From Actinobacteria bacterium UBA4719 (lineage in GTDB: Bacteria > Actinomycetota > Actinomycetes > Actinomycetales > Dermatophilaceae): a DNA stretch of 18,524 bases. Positions 8,501 to 14,355 of this stretch are shown one piece after another; positions within the stretch are counted from its first letter, which is position 1; every line of letters starts with the position of its first letter. Where the stretch lies: contig DHJN01000135.1 in assembly GCA_002404345.1 (NCBI GenBank), forward strand, positions 1,977 to 20,500. Direction: 5' to 3'. Position numbers and translations under genes: made by a program. The notes under the pieces are model-generated. The model ran no database searches, was not told where the DNA came from, and saw nothing but the letters and a program-made list of their open reading frames with translations.

Positions 8501-8781
8501 GCGGAGATCGTCACGACACTGAAGATGACCTGGCGGATTCGGCTGTGTCTGGCCGCGATCTGGGGGCTGTCATCGGCGGAGCCGGTGTCGACGATGATCA
8601 ACCGGTCCGGCGGCCGCTTCTGGAGCGCGAGCGCGTCCAGGCACTCCTTCAACCACGGTGCGCCGTCGTGGACGACCAGCACCCCGGTAACGAGGGCCGG
8701 TCGAACAGTCGCCCGAGCCACGGCCTCCTCACGCGCCAGCAATGGTTCTGTACTCTCGGAACGCGGCGGAGCAAACGTCAT
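5524..8781 (-). CDS. Large GT2 glycosyltransferase with multi-span membrane region
   Basis: A 1085-aa membrane protein. The N-terminal GT2 domain (about 28-260) shows VTGVLVVHDGAPWLKECLDAL, the nucleotide-site IIVDTGSADDS (62-72), LLHDDSAAAP (129-138, DxD-type metal site), LAVSTSGMLIRRDVFDSLGG (204-223) and FRDDLDLCWR (231-240), the acceptor-site acidic motif. A first membrane segment lies near 296-317. About ten more hydrophobic segments fall between 424 and 820, followed by a mainly soluble region (about 830-1058) and a last segment (about 1060-1075) before a basic tail. This architecture suggests an envelope glycosyltransferase acting on a lipid-linked or surface glycan; donor and acceptor are unknown. 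It lies 36 nt after whiB and overlaps DUF5719, so all three are probably co-transcribed. The ATG lacks a good Shine-Dalgarno. Confidence 0.9.
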   Translation of the reverse strand: MTFAPPRSESTEPLLAREEAVARATVRPALVTGVLVVHDGAPWLKECLDALALQKRPPDRLIIVDTGSADDSPQIAARHSRIRQVIFSVVTISAPRESTFGEAVGRAVEQLSAGSGLSQVSTSAQWLWLLHDDSAAAPQALAHLLDAARRSPSVGVAGPKLTTWDDPSRLLEVGPAITRSGRRAGGPVRGEPDQGQHDHRTDVLAVSTSGMLIRRDVFDSLGGFDPAFGQFRDDLDLCWRAHLAGHRVVVEPRARMREAAASTSGQRSPELSADAARRRDRCHGRQVALARCSPYAVPFLALWIALASLGSAGVLLVVKRPQRAWAELGDLGSLTTPWRPMAARWRSRGIRRVRRRDLRGLFASPGAGFRHTLDTIHDAVGFGSARSADCRVDNPPSLETGPVSQDGEPLEGLTRGLGSRVLRHPGFLAVMAGVLLAAATWRSLLGSLIATNGLGIAGGELLPLSSDSSGLWHAWLDGWHGPGLGNALESAPYLPVLSAGARVLEHLPLIDTSTSSVGVLVAWLLAGAIPLSAWTAYLGARVATRAPWPRAWAALAWASMATLTTAAASGRLGAIVAHILLPLVAAGFVCAARRSPSISATFGAAAALAVTGAFNPALAAFGALAALALLLVGHGATRVHAAVLLLVPIGLSGPWILRLVDNPLLLLTGPGLTVWPGAAAAPWQLGLLHPGGPGSYPALLSAPIVLAGVLAMSRREVDSRAMTVLAVLTVTGLAVGVASPRIIIGLVPQGLAGAGGPVTVWAGTGLDLAALALIGAAVLGVGGLSGRLSRFGFGWRQILVAPVVAAAVLGVGASVAMAGWFGVGDELTGKVPNTPAVAADQANGPSGNRLLVLTRDADTIGYRLVGREPGPVVRDLPGAVIAPDPSLARAVRITLSKGDATSANAARDALADLGVGFVAFRGASTEPLVPWLNATGGMTRLSDDHGLILWRVLPRENAVISSRLRLVDAKGAPRQSIAVTGDHGQTDVSLGSAALGEPSRLVGRRLVVAEPAQWADHARVTFAGRELAAVAGGEQPAYLLPSNAGELSITLAPTQQRWRWGQLGLLLVVLFLAAPVGSTRSRRTS
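7142..7167. repeat. Perfect 11-bp inverted repeat inside the glycosyltransferase gene
   Basis: GGCGCTCGAGT (7142-7152) and ACTCGAGCGCC (7157-7167) pair perfectly around CGCC. It encodes part of LGARVATRAPW in a loop between predicted membrane segments. It could be a coincidence of GC-rich codon use. Confidence 0.7.
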
Positions 8782-8817
8782 CGGATCAGGTACGGTCGGG
8801 CGGATTCGTCGAAGCGA

Positions 8818-9090
8818 CTAGACCACATCTTTCTTGAACTTGCGACGTTCTCGCTCGGAGAGCCCACCCCAGATTCCGAACCGCTCGTCGTGCTCGAGTG
8901 CGTACTCCAGGCACTCGCCGCGCACGTCGCAGCCCACGCAGACCTTCTTGGCATCGCGTGTGGAACCGCCCTTCTCGGGGAAGAACGCCTCCGGATCGGT
9001 TTGCGCGCACAAGGCGCGTTCCTGCCACGACAGCTCGTCCTCGGTTGCGTCGATCAGCTCGACGTTCATGATCAGTTGTAGCTCGTGCAT
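8818..9090 (-). CDS. whiB2: WhiB2/WhmD-type iron-sulfur regulator
   Basis: A 90-aa WhiB-like protein that binds a [4Fe-4S] cluster and acts with the primary sigma factor at promoters. The four cluster cysteines are C28, C51, C54 and C60 (C-x22-C-x2-C-x5-C), followed by the signature FGIWGG (71-76) and a basic C-terminus (RERRKFKKD). The sequence LSWQERALCAQTDPEAFFPE and the position next to fbiA match the WhiB2/WhmD/WhiB class, which controls septation and cell division in mycobacteria and streptomycetes. The ATG at 9090 is preferred over the one at 9108 because GAGGAGG lies just upstream of it. It is transcribed toward the glycosyltransferase-DUF5719 pair. Confidence 0.93.
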   Translation of the reverse strand: MHELQLIMNVELIDATEDELSWQERALCAQTDPEAFFPEKGGSTRDAKKVCVGCDVRGECLEYALEHDERFGIWGGLSERERRKFKKDVV

Positions 9091-9191
9091 GGCCCCTCCT
9101 CGACCCAAACATTAGCGAGTATTGGCGTTACCGGCCTGCCGGGTGTGACCGACGGGCTTGCCGGGGATACCGGTCAAATGACAACAATGAA

Positions 9192-9220
9192 ATTACACGC
9201 GTGTCGTACCGGGAAGTCAA
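9192..9220 (-). promoter_or_regulatory. Sigma-A-type promoter of whiB with embedded palindrome
   Basis: On the minus strand TTGACT (9215-9220) and TGTAAT (9192-9197) are separated by exactly 17 nt, a near-consensus primary sigma promoter. The start point should be near 9185, giving a ~95-nt 5' UTR before the whiB ATG. The perfect palindrome ACACGCGTGT (9195-9204) overlaps the -10 and spacer and could be an operator. Confidence 0.7.
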
Positions 9221-9299
9221 GCCAATCTCTGATAGTTGGAGAAGCGCCCAGTCGCCCAAATCGCGCATAACGCCCACAGGTCCCATCCAGCAACATCAG

Positions 9300-9371
9300 T
9301 CACACCGTGAATCGTCAGTCACACTGTGAGTCGGTCCGTCACACCTGTGAGTCGGTCCGTCACACCTGTGA
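9300..9371. repeat. Array of four TCACA-TGTGA palindromes upstream of fbiA
   Basis: Four short dyads lie in tandem: TCACACCGTGA (9300-9310, one mismatch), TCACACTGTGA (9319-9329), and TCACACCTGTGA at 9339-9350 and 9360-9371. They start 19, 20 and 21 bp apart, close to two helical turns, and are joined by GTCGGTCC-type linkers. The last is centred about 53 bp before the fbiA ATG. A lone half-site GGTGTGA lies at 9142-9148. They may be operator sites or simply a tandem duplication. Confidence 0.8.
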
Positions 9372-9406
9372 GTCGGTCCCGATCCTGCACCAGGACCCCT
9401 GCCTGA

Positions 9407-9412
9407 CAGACT
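9407..9412 (+). promoter_or_regulatory. Possible leaderless -10 element of fbiA
   Basis: CAGACT is followed by six bases (GCGGCC) and the fbiA ATG, the same geometry as TAGACT at the metallopeptidase-like gene and CAGACT at the glycosylase gene. No Shine-Dalgarno and no -35 are visible, so an activator bound at the upstream palindromes is conceivable. Confidence 0.4.
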
Positions 9413-9418
9413 GCGGCC

Positions 9419-10429
9419 ATGCGCATCACCGCCCTGACCGGTGGAGTGGGCGGAGCACGCTTCCTGCGTGGCCTGCGTGCCCACCTCGACCGCACGCCCA
9501 CCCTGTCCGACTCCACCATCACCGTGATCGGGAACACCGGTGATGACATCAACCTGTTCGGGCTTCGAGTGTGCCCCGACCTCGACACAGTCATGTACAC
9601 CCTGGGCGGCGCCATCGACGAGGAACAGGGCTGGGGCCGCGCGGACGAGACGCACGCCGTCCAGGGTGAGCTCGCGGCATACGGGGCTCAGCCGCAGTGG
9701 TTCGGCCTTGGCGACCGCGACTTCGGCACCCACATCGCCCGCAGCCAGTGGCTGGGGCAAGGCCTCTCGCTGTCGGAGGTGACCGCCCGACTGTGCGCCC
9801 GATGGGGTCTGCCCGACCGGGGTGTCCGACTGCTGCCCATGTCGGACTCCCCCGTCGAGACCCACGTCATCATCGACGGCGAGTCACCGAGTCCTCAAAG
9901 TCCTCAAAGTCCTCAAAGGGCCGTCCACTTCCAGGAGTGGTGGGTCCGCATGCACGCTGCCGTCCCTGCACAGAAGTTCGTCGCCGTGGGCATGGACCGC
10001 GCCGCTGCCGCGCCGGGCGTGCTCGACGCCATCCGTGAGGCCGACATCATCATCGTGCCCCCGAGCAACCCAGTGGTGTCCATCGGCATCATCCTGGGCG
10101 TGCCCGGGGTGCGAGATGCGTTGCGGGGCAGCGCTGCTCCTGTCGTGGGCGTGTCCCCGCTGATCAGTGGCGCACCCGTCCGTGGCCATGCCGACGCCTG
10201 CCTGTCGGCGATCGGGGTCGAGTCCACGACGCAGGCGGTGGCGGGTCTGTACGCCGACTTCCTCGACGGGTGGCTCATTGACAACGCGGACACCCCCGTC
10301 GTCGGGTTCGCTCCCCGGCTCGAGGTCCAGGCCCGGCTCCTGTGGATGCACGACCTCGAGACCACCGCCGACATCGCCGGGGCAGCCGTCGACCTTGCGT
10401 TGAAGCTGCGCCGAACCCCGCCTGTATGA
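9419..10429 (+). CDS. fbiA: F420 biosynthesis 2-phospho-L-lactate transferase (FbiA/CofD)
   Basis: FbiA/CofD transfers a phospholactyl-type group (enolpyruvyl in mycobacteria) from its GDP-activated form to Fo, making (dehydro-)F420-0 in the cytosol. The family N-terminus ITALTGGVGGARFLRGL (3-19) contains the glycine-rich nucleotide loop, followed by VIGNTGDDINLFGLRVCPDLDTVMYTL, the Fo- and metal-binding region with its conserved DD. Further signatures are WFGLGDRDFGTHIAR, LPMSDSPVETHV and the ADIIIVPPSNPVVSIG segment. The length (336 aa) is normal. A small SPQSPQSPQ repeat sits in a loop near 158-166. The gene overlaps fbiB by ATGA, so the two are translationally coupled. fbiC and fbiD are not in the window. 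Confidence 0.95.
   Translation: MRITALTGGVGGARFLRGLRAHLDRTPTLSDSTITVIGNTGDDINLFGLRVCPDLDTVMYTLGGAIDEEQGWGRADETHAVQGELAAYGAQPQWFGLGDRDFGTHIARSQWLGQGLSLSEVTARLCARWGLPDRGVRLLPMSDSPVETHVIIDGESPSPQSPQSPQRAVHFQEWWVRMHAAVPAQKFVAVGMDRAAAAPGVLDAIREADIIIVPPSNPVVSIGIILGVPGVRDALRGSAAPVVGVSPLISGAPVRGHADACLSAIGVESTTQAVAGLYADFLDGWLIDNADTPVVGFAPRLEVQARLLWMHDLETTADIAGAAVDLALKLRRTPPV
9890..9916. repeat. 9-bp triplet microrepeat in fbiA
   Basis: AGTCCTCAA occurs three times in perfect tandem and encodes SPQSPQSPQ. Because the unit is a multiple of three, changes in copy number would keep the frame. It lies in a surface-loop position between conserved FbiA blocks. Confidence 0.9.
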
Positions 10430-11520
10430 CGGCACGCACGGCGCCCGTGACACTCACCCCGCTGCTCGGGTTCCCCGAGGTGCGCGAGGGTGACGACGTT
10501 GCCGGCGTCGTGCTCAAAGTGTTGCAGCACAATGAGATCCAGCTCATGGACGGTGACATTCTCGTCGTCTCCAGCAAGATCGTCTCCAAGGCGATGGGGC
10601 TGCGCGCGCCCTCGGCAGAGCTTGATGAGGTGGTGCTGTCCCAGACCGTGCGGGTCGTGGCCGAGCGGATGTCACCGTCGGGCGTCACGCGCATCGTGGA
10701 GTCGACGGCGGGGCCGGTCATGGCCGCTGCTGGCGTCGATGCGTCGAACACGACGGACGAGTCGATCGTGTTGGTCCTGCCCGATGATCCCGACAGCGTC
10801 GCCGCAGAGCTACGGGACGGCGTGCAGACGGGCTGGGCGACCCTGACGGACACCCGGATCCTGATGGGAGTCATCCTCAGCGATACCGCCGGCCGGCCGT
10901 GGCGGACCGGTCAGGTCGACTTTGCGTTGGGGGCTGCAGGCATCCTCGTCATCGATGACCTGCGTGGGTCCCCCGACGCCGACGGGCGGATCCTCTCTGT
11001 GACCGAACGGTGCGTCGCTGACGAGATCGCCGCCGCCGCCGACCTGGTCAAGGGCAAAGCCGCCGGAGTGCCGGCCGCCCACATCCGCGGTCTGGGTCAG
11101 TATGTCCAGGACGGCGAGTCGTCTTCTGGCGCAAGGGATATCGTCCGCACCGGGCCACGGGACTGGTTCGGCTACGGCATGGTTGAGGCCGTCCGGGCGG
11201 CGCTCGATGTGGAGCCCGGCTCGGCGACGGCAGCCGAGGTCGGCATCCCCTCCATGTGCCCCGAGGACGTTGCCACGAGGGCCGGTCGGGCGCTGCGGGT
11301 TGCCCTGCTGACCTGCCCCGAAGCCTCCGGCCAGGTCGACGGCGACACGGTCCGACTCGTCGCCGCCGACGACTTCGCCCTGGGCGTTGCTGCCGCCCGC
11401 GCAGAGGTGGCGCTTCGCGGCGAAGGCCTGACCACAACCCTGACTCGCTCGCCGGCCCCAGGCCTTGCCGCCGCTGGGCAGCGGGCCGTCCAACCGGGCG
11501 CAACTATCGTCTTTCGGTAG
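10426..11520 (+). CDS. fbiB: Coenzyme F420-0:L-glutamate ligase (FbiB, CofE domain)
   Basis: FbiB/CofE adds gamma-linked L-glutamates to F420-0 using GTP. The CofE domain (about 8-250) is clear: LTPLLGFPEVREGDDVA, ILVVSSKIVSKAMG (45-58), RIVESTAGPVMAAAGVDASN (89-108), LMGVILSDTAGRPWRTGQVD (146-165) and AGILVIDDLRG. The protein is 364 aa. In mycobacterial FbiB (about 448 aa) the CofE domain is followed by an FMN nitroreductase-like domain that reduces dehydro-F420-0; here only about 115 C-terminal residues remain and no nitroreductase signature is apparent. The ATG overlaps the fbiA stop. The frame stays open upstream to 10342, but that extension lies inside fbiA and is not used. Confidence 0.93.
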   Translation: MTARTAPVTLTPLLGFPEVREGDDVAGVVLKVLQHNEIQLMDGDILVVSSKIVSKAMGLRAPSAELDEVVLSQTVRVVAERMSPSGVTRIVESTAGPVMAAAGVDASNTTDESIVLVLPDDPDSVAAELRDGVQTGWATLTDTRILMGVILSDTAGRPWRTGQVDFALGAAGILVIDDLRGSPDADGRILSVTERCVADEIAAAADLVKGKAAGVPAAHIRGLGQYVQDGESSSGARDIVRTGPRDWFGYGMVEAVRAALDVEPGSATAAEVGIPSMCPEDVATRAGRALRVALLTCPEASGQVDGDTVRLVAADDFALGVAAARAEVALRGEGLTTTLTRSPAPGLAAAGQRAVQPGATIVFR

Positions 11521-11581
11521 CAACAGCCCCGTGGCCCAGTAGCAACAGCCCCGTGGCCCAATAGCAACAGCCTCGTGGCCA
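11518..11581. repeat. Three tandem 22-bp repeats starting at the fbiB stop
   Basis: TAGCAACAGCCCCGTGGCC occurs at 11518 and 11540, and with one change at 11562. The first copy begins exactly with the TAG stop codon of fbiB, so each copy brings another TAG. The array lies in the convergent fbiB-glycosylase gap. Confidence 0.9.
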
Positions 11582-11582
11582 A

Positions 11583-11598
11583 CTACCAGAGCTGGTAG
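11583..11598. terminator. Possible weak bidirectional hairpin after fbiB
   Basis: CTACCAG and CTGGTAG are perfect complements around AG, in practice a 6-bp stem with a 4-nt loop. It lies directly after the 22-bp repeats and between convergent genes. It has no U-tract, so a terminator function is tentative. Confidence 0.35.
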
Positions 11599-11616
11599 CC
11601 CGAAGCCCGCCGCTGA

Positions 11617-12558
11617 CTAGCCGAACCGGTGCGGCAGGTGGGTGCGTGCCGCCATCCGGGGACCACGTCGCGGACGCGTCGAGCCGGCAAGCCTCAGCAG
11701 CCCCTGCACCCGATAGCGGTGCCCCGCATAGGGCTCGAGCAGCTCGGCAAGGCCGTCGTCGTCGACCTCGGAGCCAGTCAGTGCCCAACCAATGTCCTTG
11801 GCCACGTGATAGTCACCGAAGCTGACCGCATCCGGATCACCCAACGCCGTGTGCCGCACCTCGGCCGCGGTCCAGACCCCGACCCCCGGGATGGCGCGCA
11901 GTCGCCGATCTGCCTCGGCTCGGGTGAGGTCCACACACTGCTCCAACCGGCCCGCGGCGCCGGCCGCCCGGTCGGCTGCCGCCGACCGCGCACCATCGAC
12001 CCCGGCTCGCAGCCACTCCCACGACGGGATCCGCGCCCACACGCTGGCACTGGGGGCGACCCACAACCCACGCGCGCCACCCTCGCCGGGCGCGCGCTCG
12101 CCATACCGGTGGATGAGGGTGCGGTAAGAACCGAAGGCCTCCTGACCAGACACCTTCTGCGCGATGATCGCGGGGATCAACGCCTCCAGGACCAGCCCGG
12201 TCCGCGGCACTCGCCATCCGCTGAACCGTCGCGCCGCCTCGGCCACCTGCGGATGGTGCGCCACGAAACCCGTGGGATCATCCAGGGCGCCGAGCATGGA
12301 CGGCACCGACGCGAGCACCCACTCGGCACCCGCCCCCCACGCAGTGGCCTTGATGGCTGTGGTCTCGATCCCGGATCCGGCGACCGGACCAAGGCACAGC
12401 GTCGACGCGCCCTGCGGCGTCCGGATGCCGCGCCAGATGGTGCCGTCGGGCTCCTGTCGAAACGTCGGGTCGCCCCGACCCCGGTGCAGACCAGCGACGA
12501 CCGCGACCACGTCCAGCGGCCACCCGGGCGTCCAGAGTCGGAGCTGGAAGTCACTCAC
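11617..12558 (-). CDS. DNA-3-methyladenine glycosylase family (HhH-GPD) protein
   Basis: A 313-aa base-excision repair glycosylase of the AlkA-like HhH-GPD superfamily, expected to remove alkylated bases. The helix-hairpin-helix reads LRAIPGVGVWTAAEVRHTAL (about 220-239), followed by PDAVSFGDYHVAKDIG, where D249 is at the position of the catalytic Asp. IPAIIAQKVSGQEA (about 128-141) matches the conserved helix before the HhH. The frame is open to an ATG at 12633, but that extension is translated repeat sequence. I prefer the GTG at 12558 (MSDFQLRLWTPGWPLD), which has CAGACT six nt upstream in leaderless geometry. It is convergent with fbiB and divergent from the DUF3105 gene. Confidence 0.88.
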   Translation of the reverse strand: MSDFQLRLWTPGWPLDVVAVVAGLHRGRGDPTFRQEPDGTIWRGIRTPQGASTLCLGPVAGSGIETTAIKATAWGAGAEWVLASVPSMLGALDDPTGFVAHHPQVAEAARRFSGWRVPRTGLVLEALIPAIIAQKVSGQEAFGSYRTLIHRYGERAPGEGGARGLWVAPSASVWARIPSWEWLRAGVDGARSAAADRAAGAAGRLEQCVDLTRAEADRRLRAIPGVGVWTAAEVRHTALGDPDAVSFGDYHVAKDIGWALTGSEVDDDGLAELLEPYAGHRYRVQGLLRLAGSTRPRRGPRMAARTHLPHRFG

Positions 12559-12564
12559 CAGCAC

Positions 12565-12570
12565 AGTCTG
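12565..12570 (-). promoter_or_regulatory. Possible leaderless -10 element of the glycosylase gene
   Basis: CAGACT on the minus strand is followed by GTGCTG and then the GTG start at 12558. Hexamer and spacing match those before fbiA. No Shine-Dalgarno is present. Confidence 0.4.
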
Positions 12571-12600
12571 GCCCAAGAGCAGGTCAGCCAGCAGCAGAGA

Positions 12601-12630
12601 CGCCACGTACGAACGCGCCACGTACGAACA
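12601..12630. repeat. Tandem 15-bp repeat containing CGTACG
   Basis: CGCCACGTACGAACG (12601-12615) is repeated at 12616-12630 with only the last base changed. Each copy holds the palindrome CGTACG, and the two palindromes are 15 bp apart. They lie between the divergent glycosylase and DUF3105 genes and could be paired operator sites. Confidence 0.8.
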
Positions 12631-12632
12631 CA

Positions 12633-12638
12633 TAGACT
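12633..12638 (+). promoter_or_regulatory. Candidate -10 element for the DUF3105 gene
   Basis: TAGACT lies just after the CGTACG repeats and would give a 5' UTR of about 48 nt before the GTG at 12693. No good -35 is visible 17-18 nt upstream, where repeat sequence lies instead. Confidence 0.35.
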
Positions 12639-12692
12639 CCCTGCGACAGTCGTACCACTACCGTCGCCCCACTGAACACCCTGAGGATCACC

Positions 12693-13442
12693 GTGCCCAA
12701 GAAGCAGGCCAGCCTGGACCGCAAGGCCCGTATCGCCGAGATACAGCGGCTCGACAAGGCCCGAGAGAATCGCGTGCGCCTCCAGATCATCGCCGGGTGC
12801 AGTGCGCTCCTGCTCGTGCTTGGCGCGGTCGTCACCTACGCCGTCCTCGATGCCCGCAAGCAGCAGCCGGCTCAGGCGATCACGGCCATCGGCGTCCCGG
12901 CGACGGCGGCCTCGTGCGACCAGCCAACCACGGACAAGGCCGGCGGCAACGGCAGCCACGTCGGATCCGGCACGAAGTCGCCCAACATCACCAAGGTCCA
13001 CTACAGCACGGTGCCGCCCTCCAACGGGGAGCACTTCGCCAAGCCCGACGTCAGCGACCGCAAGTTCTTCACCTCCGCCGACCGACCGGCGATGGAGGTC
13101 CTGGTGCACAACCTGGAGCACGGCTACACGGTGCTCTGGTACGACCAGCAGGCCGGCGACGCCAAGAAGGCCGCACTCGAAGAGCTCGCCAAGGTCGCCA
13201 ACAAGATCGACTCGGCGTCGGGCAAGTTCATCGTTTCGGCCTGGGACCCGGCATACGGCGCGCTGCCGGCAGGCAAGAAGTTCGCCCTCTCGCACTGGTC
13301 GGCCTCCCTCGGCGCCGACGGGACCTCGGTTTCTAGCCAGGCGGGTCACCGTCAGCTGTGTGGCGACCTGTCCGGTGAGGTCGTCAAGGCCTTCATCGAA
13401 AGGTTCCCGCGCACCTCGGCTCCGGAGCCCAACGCCAGCTAG
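12693..13442 (+). CDS. DUF3105 membrane-anchored protein
   Basis: A 249-aa DUF3105 protein, an actinobacterial family of unknown function. A highly charged cytoplasmic tail (PKKQASLDRKARIAEIQRLDK, 2-22) precedes one membrane segment (about 28-52), and the rest is predicted outside the membrane. The DUF3105 domain is marked by HYSTVPPSNGEHFAKPD (103-119), LVHNLEHGYTVLWYDQQ (137-153) and FIVSAWDPAYGALPAGKKFALSHW. The repeated His residues (H103, H114, H139, H143) could be metal ligands, which is inference. Two cysteines (C75, C223) could form a disulfide. The GTG start has GAGGA a short distance upstream. The gene end is partly duplicated downstream. Confidence 0.9.
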   Translation: MPKKQASLDRKARIAEIQRLDKARENRVRLQIIAGCSALLLVLGAVVTYAVLDARKQQPAQAITAIGVPATAASCDQPTTDKAGGNGSHVGSGTKSPNITKVHYSTVPPSNGEHFAKPDVSDRKFFTSADRPAMEVLVHNLEHGYTVLWYDQQAGDAKKAALEELAKVANKIDSASGKFIVSAWDPAYGALPAGKKFALSHWSASLGADGTSVSSQAGHRQLCGDLSGEVVKAFIERFPRTSAPEPNAS

Positions 13443-13478
13443 CCTGCCTGCGGCTCCGGAGCCCCAACGCCAGCTAGC
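13417..13478. repeat. Duplicated gene end of the DUF3105 gene, including the stop codon
   Basis: A 27-bp segment (13417-13443) with GGCTCCGGAGCCCAACGCC and the TAG stop is repeated at 13451-13478 with one extra C, a period of 34 bp. Both copies hold the palindrome GGCTCCGGAGCC. The second copy is non-coding. Confidence 0.9.
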
Positions 13479-13480
13479 GT

Positions 13481-13498
13481 GCCCCGCAGGCGTGGGGC
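13481..13498 (+). terminator. Weak hairpin after the DUF3105 gene
   Basis: GCCCC (13481-13485) pairs with GGGGC (13494-13498) around an 8-nt loop, about 40 bases after the stop codon. No U-tract follows. The duplicated GGCTCCGGAGCC palindromes just upstream are an alternative structure. Confidence 0.25.
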
Positions 13499-13523
13499 CG
13501 GCCGCCGACATCTGATCTGCCCG

Positions 13524-13529
13524 TAGGCT
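13524..13529 (+). promoter_or_regulatory. Leaderless -10 element of the TIGR03089 gene
   Basis: TAGGCT ends 7 nt before the GTG at 13537, with no ribosome-binding site in between. Confidence 0.55.
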
Positions 13530-13536
13530 CGCCTGC

Positions 13537-14355
13537 GTGCGAACGCCAGCCTCAGTCCTTGCCGAGATCCTCCGCTCCGACCCCGCACGGCCACGGGTCA
13601 CCTTCTACGAGGACACAGCCGGCCCCACGCGGGGCGAGCGCATCGAGCTCTCGGGCAAGGTGCTGGCCAACTGGATCTCCAAGGCTGGCAACGCACTTCA
13701 GGACGAGTACGACCTGGGCCCCGGCTCCGTCGTCCGACTGTCCCTTCCGCCTCACTGGCGGGCCCTGTACTGGGCCTTCGCGGTGTGGTCGGTCGGGGGC
13801 ACCGTGGATCTTGTTGGCGGCCCAACCCCTGACCTGCTGATCTGCGAGGACCCCGACCTGGCTGCCACGCTCGAGCCGGCACCGGGTGACGTCGTGCTCG
13901 TCACGCTGGCCGCTCTCGCTCGCAGCCACAGCGGCCCTGTTCCACCCGGCGCCATGGATGAGGCACGAGAGCTCGCGACCTATGGGGACCAGTTCGCCGC
14001 CGTCGCCGACCCGGCCCCCGACGATCTGGCGTTGATCACCGATGGCGCACGCTCGGCATACAGAAGTGTTGTGCCACACCGGGACTGGCCAGCCAACACC
14101 CGGGTGAGTCTCGCGGGTGACCTGACTGCGGTGCTCGGGTCCACCCTCGCCGCGTGGGCCGTCGACGGGTCGGTGGTGCTGGCCCGCACCGGTCAGCACG
14201 CCGGAGGCGAGCCGCAACCTGAGCGGCTCGCCGTCGAACGTGTCACGCTCGACCTGGCCGCAGGATCAGCTGCGGCCGGCCGGCACTCAACGCATCCGAT
14301 TCTCGTTCACGACCCACGTCCAGCCGTTAAGGACGCTAGCGACGGACCAGCCTGA
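13537..14355 (+). CDS. TIGR03089 family protein
   Basis: A 272-aa member of the TIGR03089 family, actinobacterial proteins that resemble part of an AMP-binding (adenylation) enzyme but lack most of its catalytic core; their role is unknown. Diagnostic blocks are RPRVTFYEDTAGPTRGERIE (18-37), LSGKVLANWISKAGNALQDE, SVVRLSLPPHWRALYWAFAV and WSVGGTVDLVGGPTPDLLIC. The GTG start is preceded by TAGGCT at leaderless spacing. The family part ends near ERLAVERVT; the last 35 or so residues look non-conserved and run into the end of the convergent peptidase-like gene, overlapping it by 20 bp. The natural stop may therefore have been lost. Confidence 0.85.
   Translation: MRTPASVLAEILRSDPARPRVTFYEDTAGPTRGERIELSGKVLANWISKAGNALQDEYDLGPGSVVRLSLPPHWRALYWAFAVWSVGGTVDLVGGPTPDLLICEDPDLAATLEPAPGDVVLVTLAALARSHSGPVPPGAMDEARELATYGDQFAAVADPAPDDLALITDGARSAYRSVVPHRDWPANTRVSLAGDLTAVLGSTLAAWAVDGSVVLARTGQHAGGEPQPERLAVERVTLDLAAGSAAAGRHSTHPILVHDPRPAVKDASDGPA

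Noticed and set aside
9300..9371. CRISPR-like array
   Set aside because: Units are about 20 bp with no distinct spacers and no cas genes nearby; a palindrome array or tandem duplication explains it better.
11629..12675. Plus-strand frame (348 codons) antisense to the glycosylase
   Set aside because: The minus strand has a full HhH-GPD protein; this frame is Arg/Pro-rich noise.
12164..13336. Plus-strand frame (390 codons) across the divergent promoter region
   Set aside because: It overlaps both the glycosylase and the DUF3105 gene out of frame and crosses the repeat region; no domain is recognisable.
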